DNA from: CAZTGZ01 sp964613385
GTDB taxonomy: Bacteria; Bacteroidota; Bacteroidia; NS11-12g; UBA9320
Direction: 5' to 3'
Assembly: GCA_964613385.1 (NCBI GenBank)
Contig: CAZTGZ010000024.1
Span: forward strand, 1-33,643
DNA: 33,643 bases
Below the pieces are notes generated by a model. That model was not told the origin of the DNA. It saw only the letters and a program-made list of their open reading frames with translations, and did not search any database. The stretch's first letter is position 1. Each line of letters starts with the position of its first letter. Positions 24,063 through 33,200 of the stretch are shown piece after piece. A program made the translations under genes and the position numbers.

Positions 24063-25970
24063 TTATTCCAAAATCACCTCCCGCCCCTTCGGGAACTTAA
24101 CATGATACTCGAAACTCAATGTTTTACTCTCTCCGGAAGCGGGTTTCAATTGCCAGGTTAATTCTCCCTTCTGTTCATTGAAAACCGCATCTCCTCTATT
24201 CTTTAAAGTCACCAGGATATCTTTCTGCTGGGAAACCGGAATCTGATCCAACACAACCAGGTTTATCGGGTGCTTTTTCCCATTCACGATTTTGATTTCA
24301 AATGTGCGCTTCTCGATGCGGTCTGAACCAATAAATTCACGTGTACTAAATGAGCGAATTTTTTCGCGATTAATGGAAATGCCTTTGTCTCTGCCGAGCG
24401 AAATATCAAGTGTATCGCTTAAATATCGGACATCCAACAGCGTTTTACCTACATAACTGTTTTCAAAATAAAGATTCGCTTCCCCTTCCAGTAAATTCAA
24501 TTTGGCCCAATCATCAATACGCGCCATCAAAAAGGCACTTTGCTCGATTTTGGGAACTGCCCGGTATTCGTAATAGGCCGGCAATGATTCCTGCTGAATT
24601 TCAACCATTTTTTGTTTCCCATTCGAAAGTATCGTATAGGGTTTGTCCAGCGTAATCCTCAAATGCGCCTGATTTTCCATTTTATGAACCACCGGTGCAG
24701 AAGCTGCTTTAAAAACCGCCGCTGCGCCGTCGTAGTAAGCCTGATTGGCATTGGATGACCATGCCGCCGGGGCATTCTTCTTCATATCTTTTCTCACAAC
24801 CGCTACTTCCTGAACAGCATGAACTGCCTCTGACAACCGCACATTCATGAATTGACCTTCTATGGCTGTCCCTGCCCAGCTATTATATCCAACATAGGAG
24901 ACCTGCACATTCTGAACTCCGGGCGGCAAAACGAGTGTAAAGTTTCCATCTGCGTCAGAAACCGTCCCTATCGAACTGTTCACAATTCTTACCGTGGCTC
25001 CCGCTAATGGAAAGCCATTTGCATCCTGCACTCTTCCTAAAACCGTGGCATTTCTTTGGCCAATAAAACTAATGGCCGAATTCTCTTCTGCCTTTCCTTT
25101 TCTATAATAAGGCATAGGAGAACCGAAACTCAAATACCAGGGCATCAGCTCCGGCAAATCGACTTGTATAAAAGGATTGGCATTCGATATGGTCAATTGA
25201 ACATTGTTCCAATCTTCACCTGTTGACTGTGAAATATTCGCTTTGTAAATCAGACTCAACGGTTCCGAAACGGATTGTACACGTATGTCATAGGTTGGAA
25301 ACCAGGCGGCATGCGCAACCAGATAACTCAATTGGAATTTTGCTTTGATAGCTTTTTCAGCATAAACCTCCACGAATACCTCACTCTCTGCATCGTGTTT
25401 GCGCTTCTGCTCTTGTGCCAATTGCTGTTGAAACTGAGACAAAGTGATCTGAATTTGATATTGCTTTCTGGCCTTTCTGCTCCTTTCGTTTTTTAAATAC
25501 GTCATCTGATCTCCATAAAAAAAATGGATGGCCTTAAACTTTTCAGGATCCATATGCCCGTCTCCACGAATGGCTATATTGGTTCGCAAGAAATTTTCTT
25601 TTTCAGCAAGCACATTGATGTCGTTGTTCACTTCATCCAACAACATCGAATAATACTGAATAGAATCCTGTAAACCTTTTAGTAAAGCATCCAATGATTT
25701 TTCATTCAAATAATTGAGTTGGTGGTTCACGGACATAACTGTAAAATCGCCTATCCCTTTCACCAATAGCGAGTTCCTATCCAAATACGGCGATAATCCG
25801 GTAATTTTCACGGTAGAATTCCCGGTGGGTAAATCTATTTCAGAATATCTGGTCAATTGAGCACCTTGCAGAAAAACAGTGACTTCTTTCAGTTGACTTT
25901 TGGTTGAAATGGGCTCCTGTGCAAACGAAACCGACGTGATTAAACAAACTAACCAAACAATTTTTTTCAT
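24063..25970 (-). CDS. MuiA/DUF4139-family exported protein with an inserted carboxypeptidase-regulatory-like domain
   Basis: A 635-residue protein with a signal peptide (cleavage after SFAQ near residue 18). An N-terminal DUF4140-like part (QLKEVTVFLQGAQLTR) is followed by a predicted coiled coil (about 90-200). A DUF4139 domain then starts near 210 (AAWFPTYDIRV) and resumes to the C terminus. Between them, residues about 308-385 form a beta-sandwich of the carboxypeptidase-regulatory type (LGRVQDANGFPLAGATV and a VSYVGY segment), as also found at the start of Bacteroidota TonB receptors. The function of the family is not known; the name comes from a mucoidy inhibitor. Confidence 0.85.
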   Translation of the reverse strand: MKKIVWLVCLITSVSFAQEPISTKSQLKEVTVFLQGAQLTRYSEIDLPTGNSTVKITGLSPYLDRNSLLVKGIGDFTVMSVNHQLNYLNEKSLDALLKGLQDSIQYYSMLLDEVNNDINVLAEKENFLRTNIAIRGDGHMDPEKFKAIHFFYGDQMTYLKNERSRKARKQYQIQITLSQFQQQLAQEQKRKHDAESEVFVEVYAEKAIKAKFQLSYLVAHAAWFPTYDIRVQSVSEPLSLIYKANISQSTGEDWNNVQLTISNANPFIQVDLPELMPWYLSFGSPMPYYRKGKAEENSAISFIGQRNATVLGRVQDANGFPLAGATVRIVNSSIGTVSDADGNFTLVLPPGVQNVQVSYVGYNSWAGTAIEGQFMNVRLSEAVHAVQEVAVVRKDMKKNAPAAWSSNANQAYYDGAAAVFKAASAPVVHKMENQAHLRITLDKPYTILSNGKQKMVEIQQESLPAYYEYRAVPKIEQSAFLMARIDDWAKLNLLEGEANLYFENSYVGKTLLDVRYLSDTLDISLGRDKGISINREKIRSFSTREFIGSDRIEKRTFEIKIVNGKKHPINLVVLDQIPVSQQKDILVTLKNRGDAVFNEQKGELTWQLKPASGESKTLSFEYHVKFPKGREVILE

Positions 25971-26057
25971 AAATATCTTACGGATGACAAGTTAACGCAA
26001 ATTCAAGACTCTGAAATATACCATTTCCATAAATATACGAAATTCACCGATAGTATG

Positions 26058-26065
26058 CAAATTTA
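26058..26065 (-). promoter_or_regulatory. Possible -7 element for the MuiA-like gene
   Basis: Read on the minus strand this is TAAATTTG, a full TAnnTTTG match in the 132-bp gap upstream of the gene, giving a leader of about 80 bases. No well-spaced -33 element was found. Confidence 0.3.
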
Positions 26066-26102
26066 CTGAGCAGAATTGAGCGGGAAATTCAGCATTTTGC
26101 CT

Positions 26103-27338
26103 TCATTCCGGCTCATAAATTAATGTACTTAACTTATCGGGACTTAAAACCGATTCCGCTAATCTTTGAATGTCTTCCAATTGTATCCGCTCTATACTAT
26201 GTAATACCTCCTCCAGTGTATCTATCCTTCCGGAATCCAACAGACTTCTCCCCATCATGGTCATCATCCCGCTCCGGTTTTCTTCTGCCATAATCAATTG
26301 ACCGATGAATTGGGTTTTAAATGTATTGAATTGCCTGATTGCCATGGGTTTATCAATGAGTGCCTTCAGTGATTTGTGTACAATCTTAAGAGAATGATTC
26401 AGGTTTTGAACATCTGTACTCCAATAAATATGTAGCAATCCTGTGTCGCTGAAGGTCTGATAAGAGCTTTCTACACCGTAAGTATATCCGTACTTCTCAC
26501 GTAAACTTACATTCAAAAGGCTATTCATACCGGGGCCCGCCAGAATATTGGTTAACAACATCAGGGCCGGTCTATCGGGATGGCTCAGGGGCAAAGCTTC
26601 GGATCCCAAAAGAACATGCGCCTGAACAAATGGCAATTTCTTTCGAACCGTGAAGTGCCGGGTATATTCAAAAGGTTTGCGTTCAAGTGCCAACACTGCA
26701 GGCACTGTAACATTCAGAAACTTTTCGCAAAGCCGTATCACCTTTTCAAAGGACAATCGACCTACAAATGAAAATACCATTTGGCCGGGTTGATAATGTC
26801 GATCCCGAAACTTCTTCAGATCAGACGAGTGCATGTCTTTTAAGGATTCCTTAGAACCTAAAATATTGGTGCCCAATGGATGATTCGGATAGAACAATTC
26901 CTGAAACTCATCTAAAATCCGCTCCTCAGGACTATCCAGATACATGTCCATCTCATCAAAAATTACTTTTTTCTCTTTGATAAGCTCCTTCTCCGGAAAA
27001 GTTGAATTGAATGTAATATCAGATAAAAGCTCCAATGCCCGCTCTACATATTCGTCGGTGATCATGGCATAAATGCAAGTTTTATCCTTGGATGTAAATG
27101 CATTCAGCTCTCCTCCAACAACTTCCAGTCTATTTAAAATCTGATAGCTCTTTCGTTTGGTTGTTCCTTTAAAAAGCATGTGCTCCAGCAAATGAGCCAA
27201 TCCAAATTCACTTTCTAGCTCGTCACGGCTGCCGGCCTGAATGGTTATGCCACAATGTGCGATGCGCGTAGCTTCAAACTGCTTATAAGCAATACGAAGT
27301 CCATTGCTCAGCGTATGTAATCGGATATCTTCTTCCAT
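26103..27338 (-). CDS. M16-family zinc metallopeptidase
   Basis: A 411-residue processing-peptidase-type enzyme. The inverted zinc motif HLLEH (His49, Glu52, His53) is followed 76 residues later by Glu129, the usual third zinc ligand. The C-terminal half includes the family segment REKYGYTYGVESSYQ. There is no signal peptide, so it is probably cytoplasmic, and it contains one full catalytic and one structural half. Its ATG overlaps the stop of the upstream flavoprotein gene by one base (TAATG), so the two are translationally coupled. Confidence 0.95.
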   Translation of the reverse strand: MEEDIRLHTLSNGLRIAYKQFEATRIAHCGITIQAGSRDELESEFGLAHLLEHMLFKGTTKRKSYQILNRLEVVGGELNAFTSKDKTCIYAMITDEYVERALELLSDITFNSTFPEKELIKEKKVIFDEMDMYLDSPEERILDEFQELFYPNHPLGTNILGSKESLKDMHSSDLKKFRDRHYQPGQMVFSFVGRLSFEKVIRLCEKFLNVTVPAVLALERKPFEYTRHFTVRKKLPFVQAHVLLGSEALPLSHPDRPALMLLTNILAGPGMNSLLNVSLREKYGYTYGVESSYQTFSDTGLLHIYWSTDVQNLNHSLKIVHKSLKALIDKPMAIRQFNTFKTQFIGQLIMAEENRSGMMTMMGRSLLDSGRIDTLEEVLHSIERIQLEDIQRLAESVLSPDKLSTLIYEPE

Positions 27339-28279
27339 TAAAATTCTTTAAACGAATGAATGGTCGAATTGTATTCTGCAATTATATCCTGAACGATTTC
27401 CTTTGCTGATTTTATCTCTCGAATTTGTGCACTAACCTGTCCTATCTCGAGTTCTCCCTCATTCATATCTCCTTCAAACATCCCTTTTTTGGCTCTTCCT
27501 CTGCCCAATAACTGTATCATTTCCTCTTTATCGGCCTCTTTAGACTCCAGGGCCCAAACAGCTTCTGCAAATGGATTTTTCAGCAAACGCACCGGGGTTA
27601 ACTGCTTCATACTCAATCGGGTGTCGCCATCTCCTGCTTTCACTATGGCCTGTTTAAATTCTTCATGGGCCGAAGATTCAACGCTCGCTGCAAACCGACT
27701 GCCAATTTGAACTCCTTCGGCACCTAATGCCATTACGGCCGCCATACTTCGTCCACTCCCGATTCCACCGGCAGCAATCAAAGGCAATGTTGTAATTGCG
27801 CGTATCTGGGGAATCAGGCATAATGTGGTGGTTTCTTCTCTTCCATTATGTCCACCTGCTTCAAATCCTTCGGCTACTATGGCATCCACGCCCGCCTGTT
27901 CGCTTTTTAACGCAAACTTTTCATTGGCTATTACGTGCACCACGGTGATGCCTCTTTCCTTTAACCAGGAAGTCCATGTAGCAGGATTGCCCGCAGAAGT
28001 GAATACAATTTTTACCCCTTCGTCAGCAATGATTTGCATGATTCGGTCGATCTCAGGATAAAGGAGTGGAACATTTACACCAAACGGATTCGAAGTCGAT
28101 TCTTTGCAGTTTCTGATATGCAATTGTAAGGTCTCCGGATGCATGCTGCCCGCACCTATCAGACCTAAGCCACCCGAATTGCTCACGGCCGATGCCAGAC
28201 GCCATCCGCTACACCAAATCATACCTGCTTGAATCAGAGGGTATTGTATGTTAAACAAGGAGGTGATCCGGTTATGCAT
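27338..28279 (-). CDS. Nitronate monooxygenase-like FMN flavoprotein
   Basis: A 313-residue TIM-barrel protein of the nitronate monooxygenase / FabK group. Visible features are the N-terminal QAGM and GGLGLIGAGS segments, EAGGHNG (140-146, with the catalytic-type His144), and the FMN phosphate loop AAGGIGSGRS with GAEGVQIGSRF. Such enzymes oxidise nitronates or act as enoyl-ACP reductases; the sequence alone does not settle which. It is the first gene of a two-gene unit with the M16 peptidase. A TAnnTTTG element ends four bases before the ATG, suggesting a very short or absent leader. Confidence 0.88.
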   Translation of the reverse strand: MHNRITSLFNIQYPLIQAGMIWCSGWRLASAVSNSGGLGLIGAGSMHPETLQLHIRNCKESTSNPFGVNVPLLYPEIDRIMQIIADEGVKIVFTSAGNPATWTSWLKERGITVVHVIANEKFALKSEQAGVDAIVAEGFEAGGHNGREETTTLCLIPQIRAITTLPLIAAGGIGSGRSMAAVMALGAEGVQIGSRFAASVESSAHEEFKQAIVKAGDGDTRLSMKQLTPVRLLKNPFAEAVWALESKEADKEEMIQLLGRGRAKKGMFEGDMNEGELEIGQVSAQIREIKSAKEIVQDIIAEYNSTIHSFKEF

Positions 28280-28283
28280 ACCG

Positions 28284-28291
28284 CAAAAGTA
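28284..28291 (-). promoter_or_regulatory. -7 promoter element almost touching the flavoprotein ATG
   Basis: Read on the minus strand this is TACTTTTG, then CGGT, then ATG at 28279. It fully matches TAnnTTTG and implies a leaderless or nearly leaderless transcript. Confidence 0.45.
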
Positions 28292-28316
28292 ATATTAATT
28301 CTGCGGGGATATTTTC

Positions 28317-30263
28317 TTATTCAGGACTCGTCTTTACCTGTACAAAACCAGAATCAGTGAATTCGCCATCTGCATTAAACAATCTGATTTTATATGTTAC
28401 AACAGGCATTTTGGGAACATCGCTATCGGTAAATGAATTTTCTGTATTCAAATTACTGATCGGCATCCAGTTTTCATCCGGTAATTGCCTCCAAACCTGA
28501 TAAACAACATCTGTCTCAGCCTTCCATGTCAGCTTAACGGATTGATCTGATTTGGAGTATTGGGCCTGCGGAGTATTCGCCTGAACAACCTTTTGCTGCT
28601 TCACCCACATTGTTCGGTAATTTGATAATTCTGACCGATTTCCCGCTCTATCCACGCTCACGACAGAAAATCGAAATACGCCATTTCCCTTTGCAGTCCA
28701 GGTGTAGGTTGTTGCGGAGACACTATCCAGAGCCTGAGGTTTGGTATAACCTTCGTCTTCTCTCAATATTTCCAGATAAACAACATAGGATGCCAAATCC
28801 TCATCGGCTGCTTTCGTCCAATTCAGTATCACGTCTTTCTCTTTCACTTCGCCCTGTAGGCTGACAGATGAAGGAGCCACAATATCCGGCATTCGCGCTT
28901 TGACCTGTGAGAAAGGCCCGCGGTTATATGATTTGTCAACCGCCAATATCCGGTAATAAAAATCATTGCCATTTTGAGGGGGAAGACTATCGGTGAATTC
29001 TGTTGCTGAAATAGGCTTTACGGTTAATAGATTGAAGTCTTCCTTATTTTCGGTGATGCTTCTGAAAACGAGATATCCCATCAAATCCTTCTCATTATTT
29101 GCTTTCCATTTCAAGCCGATTAATCCGGAAGTAGCGTTAGCTGTAAGACCCTCGGGTTTCACCGGAGGAGTAGCATCCGGAAGTGTATATCTCACTTTTT
29201 CTGATTTAGTTCTGTTACCACTTTTATCCAATGTTTCAATCCAATATTCATACGTTTCTCCTTCCGCAACTTTGCCATCAATATATTCATTTTTGGAGAC
29301 CACTCCGACCTTTTCGGGCTTACCATTGAGCGTTTGGCGATATACTTCCTGGGTGCTGATATCACGGGAAGTTGAAGGTTTCCACTTCAATACTAATTGG
29401 CGATCGGCATTATGTGTTATGTCAACCGACAAAGCCGGATTTGGAGGGGTAAGGTCTACTATGGTAACGACTGCTTTCTTACTGTTTTCAGAAAACCGAC
29501 CCAGATAATTCATGGCTCTCACTTGATATTCAAATTTCTGACCTGGCATAAAATTGCTGTCCTTGTCCGTGTAAAATCCCTTCTTTTCTCTACTCAATGA
29601 CCACTGCTCTTCAGATAAAATCAGCAGGCGACTATTTCCCGGGGTGCGCGTAATTTCATAAACCGGTGCCAACTTATTGGTAGAGAATCCTATTTCGACT
29701 CCATTTTTAACAGCGGATGCCAGATATAAATCAGGTGCGGCCAGGGTTTCCGGCTGGCTTTGCACCTTTAGACTGGTTTCGGCGACCAAAGTCTCTTTTG
29801 AAGCTTTAATGGTGTATAGGCTATACTTGTAGGTATTGCCCTTTTCCACTTTGGTATCCTTATAGTACATTCCCAGCTCCGAAGCGAGTTCATTTTCGGT
29901 GATGGCCTGAATCATTAGCTCGCCAAACATAAGATCCTTGCTTTCGGGATCTTTGGCAGCTTCGTTTACCAGATAACTGTACAGCAAACGCCATTTTGAA
30001 ACGCCTGTCAATTTGGATTTATCGGCCATTTCTTTGTCAGAAAGCGGTTTAGCGGCTTTTAAAACAGCAATTTGCTCAGGATTCGCCTGATTTACAGATC
30101 GATACAGTTTGTATTCAAGACTTAGATCCACGGATTTTTGTATCCATTTTAGATGAATTTGGCCTTCAGCTGTCTGATCTGCAAATAAACTCATGCCCGA
30201 TTGGGCTTTCACTGAGATGAAAGAACAAATGGCAAGACAAAATAAGAAGACGTTCGATTTCAT
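28317..30263 (-). CDS. Secreted protein with multiple fibronectin type III domains
   Basis: A 648-residue protein with a signal peptide (cleavage after VKAQ near residue 21). At least four FN3-like repeats are visible, starting near residues 272 (DLTPPNP), 365 (DATPPVKP), 460 (DIVAPSSV) and 558, each with an L-W/L-N-W core such as LVLKWKPS, IGLKWKAN, VILNWTKA and VKLTWKAE. The N-terminal third has similar sandwich-like segments. No type IX sorting domain is seen at the C terminus. It starts one base after the stop of the large upstream gene, so the two likely form an operon and act together at the cell surface. Confidence 0.88.
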   Translation of the reverse strand: MKSNVFLFCLAICSFISVKAQSGMSLFADQTAEGQIHLKWIQKSVDLSLEYKLYRSVNQANPEQIAVLKAAKPLSDKEMADKSKLTGVSKWRLLYSYLVNEAAKDPESKDLMFGELMIQAITENELASELGMYYKDTKVEKGNTYKYSLYTIKASKETLVAETSLKVQSQPETLAAPDLYLASAVKNGVEIGFSTNKLAPVYEITRTPGNSRLLILSEEQWSLSREKKGFYTDKDSNFMPGQKFEYQVRAMNYLGRFSENSKKAVVTIVDLTPPNPALSVDITHNADRQLVLKWKPSTSRDISTQEVYRQTLNGKPEKVGVVSKNEYIDGKVAEGETYEYWIETLDKSGNRTKSEKVRYTLPDATPPVKPEGLTANATSGLIGLKWKANNEKDLMGYLVFRSITENKEDFNLLTVKPISATEFTDSLPPQNGNDFYYRILAVDKSYNRGPFSQVKARMPDIVAPSSVSLQGEVKEKDVILNWTKAADEDLASYVVYLEILREDEGYTKPQALDSVSATTYTWTAKGNGVFRFSVVSVDRAGNRSELSNYRTMWVKQQKVVQANTPQAQYSKSDQSVKLTWKAETDVVYQVWRQLPDENWMPISNLNTENSFTDSDVPKMPVVTYKIRLFNADGEFTDSGFVQVKTSPE

Positions 30264-30264
30264 A

Positions 30265-33200
30265 TCAATAACAATTACCTACTCCAAATTGTACCCCTGC
30301 ATCGCTGTGATAACGGGCCCTGAATCCAATATCAGGTAAAGGGCTGGGCGTAACGAGTTTAAAAGTGCCGCCAACGCAGAATGGATCAGGTAGTGCAAAT
30401 TGCCCGCTCACACTGCATGATACTCCCGGACACATTCCGATACCACAGGCACTGGCGCAAACTTCCGCACTGGCATCCAGCGCTACGCCGCCCTGCATCT
30501 GAAAATTGGGGAATGCAACACTTCCATCAATTGAACCATACACTCTCACTTGCGCAGAAGCTTTAAAGCAGCATTCCACAACATCGCAGCATCCAATGCA
30601 CTTCTTTTTGTTGACTCCGATGGAGAATACATCACCTGCGGCTCCAAACGAAGTAACAATATTGCCACTTTTCTTTTCCAGGCAAACATAAGCAGACACC
30701 TGATTTCCGGTCGGAATAAAATAAGCACTGATGGGAACTTGTTTAGATCCGACTCTCACATAAAAATCGTCACTGCCGAAGTATAGATTTAGATCTCCGC
30801 TGAGTTGAATCGCATCATATACAACTCCCTCGACATGGACCAGGCCCTGGAAATATTTTTTAGGCGAAAAAGCCATCGTCAAATCCGCATATCCCGACAA
30901 TTTTCCGTCTAAACTTCCCGCCCCGGATGATAACAATTGTGCTTCTCCCCGGCATTTAATTTTATCCAGACCCCAATTGGCATTTGTGGTAACCTCGGTA
31001 CTCAGCGGGCCCCAAAATACCCGTCCGTCTGAACCCGCTGTTTTCAAATCTGCAAGTGCAAAAACGCCCAATTTTACATTACTGCTGGGGATATAGTCGT
31101 TGTTATTGATATTAGTGCTTCCGGGTGCATGCTCCATATGATAGTAGACCCTGCCCTTAAATCCATAAACGGATACATCTAAAATACCTGTTGGAATAGG
31201 TTTGAAATTACTCACACCTGACTCTATGAACCAATAATTGAAGGAACTACCTATTTTAATTTTTTTACCGACACATAAATAAACTGAAACATCAATATCG
31301 TATGGCTCACTCAATTCCGCATTACCTTTACCAATAAAGCCATTCCCATAAACCGGATCATCTTTCTTGTATTCTACTTCTATTTCAAAAGTACCCAATG
31401 GTCCTTCATGCGCTGCCCTCACTTTGTTTGTGCTTATTTCCAGGCTATTGTCAGATGGTACAGGCGGTAAATTGCCTGCATCGGCATATTGGTATTCCTC
31501 TGACGATACACCATGATTTGGGTGAAACGCATACGTAATTAATAAGGCATTTTTACTGCTGATGCTTTCCTCTTCTAACACCAAAGTTCCACTTATTTTT
31601 ATTTCTACCTTCTGGCCTGCCTTTGCTTTAACCTTTATGGCCGCCGCCTTGAAAACGTAACTTTGATAAAATCCTTTAACCTGAGTTGGCAAAAAATAAT
31701 AAAATCCACTATGGCTGACCTCCCCTGCCGACGAAATGTTGAGTTTCTTCAATTCAACATTTTTCAATTCAAGATTCTCTTTTTGAGCATTATAAAAACT
31801 AAACTTCCCATCGAGTACGACATTTCCTTTTTTTAAAACCCCGGAAGTTGGTTTGTACGTCACTTTATCCCCTCCTTTTTCATACATGGTGTATTCCTTG
31901 CCGTCCGTTTCCACATATCCATCTTGAACGCCATCGTAGTCAACCATAATTTCGAAAGGCATTTTTACTTGTAATACGGGAACAACCAATTTGCCGACGA
32001 TGCCTAAATTTTCGAGCCTGCTATTCGTTATGAAACAATAAAACTGGTTCTCAGATGTCTTAAAGTCTTCAAACTTAAAATTGCTGAGAATTCCCTTCTT
32101 TTCCTTTAAACAATAGCCATTCCCAAAATTTGTGACACATTTATCCGCAGTTAACGAATAGGTTTTTCCCAGGTAATCCAACTCCAATTTCGGGTATGGA
32201 ATAAAAAGACCCAGGCTACTAAATCCTGCACATCCTCCATCAGGTGCATTGGAGCTTAATCTGAAATTTGCTTTTTCAATGACGAGTCTCGTTGACTTAT
32301 CCTTGCATAGATTCAACGTTCTTTTTCCGTTGACATAGGTCGTCTGAATTAATAGTGTATTTTGATCTTCGAAATTATACTGATCCTTCGATTTGATATT
32401 TTTCCCCATGAGTTGTTCCGTGTAACCATTAGGAATCTTAATATTTCCGGATAGATTCAAGCCTGCTTTGGATGTGTTAATTTTTATCTCTGAACCTGCA
32501 TTTAAGGTCAGTACTAATTCCGGATAGTCGATATTCCCTTCCATGGGGTTTTGGGATTTCAGGTTTCCATAAAACGTGAATTTTGTGAAATCTATGAGCG
32601 TCATCCACCCTTCTGCCTTAAGCATAAAGGGTTCTGTTTTTTTTGATTTTGTGACAGTCGGTTTTCCATTAACAAATTTGGTCACTTCATAAACTGTGGA
32701 TGCATTGAAGGGCGCCTTCCATATTCCAACCGTCTTAGCGTCAACTTGTTGAGGGCTTCCCTTTTCAGTTTCTGCTAAAATCCAATGCTTCTTCTTCGAG
32801 TCGAAATATGCAGGCAAATTATTTACTGTAAATCTCAATGCTTCTATCAGAATTTCAAATTTCCCGTCTATTCCATCATTCGCCGTCACTTTGTAGTTTT
32901 CAGGAGTTGCTAATGTCGCTGTCATCTTTCCGTCTACCACCTGCCAATTGGTTGAAACACCATTTTCATACCCAAAATAAAGAAGCTTGAGCTGATTGAA
33001 CTTTACGGACGTTTTAGAAGAACCTGCCTTTGGAAAAAAATACCCGGAACCGCTGAAAGATTCAGGTTTATCAGAAGTAGTGCCGTTGACAAAAATTTCA
33101 AATCCACAAAACTTAAATGACTTGATATCCGATGAACTCACTGTTTCATCTGAAACTGTAAATACCTCATAATCACTCACAATTCCTTGCTCGGGACTCT

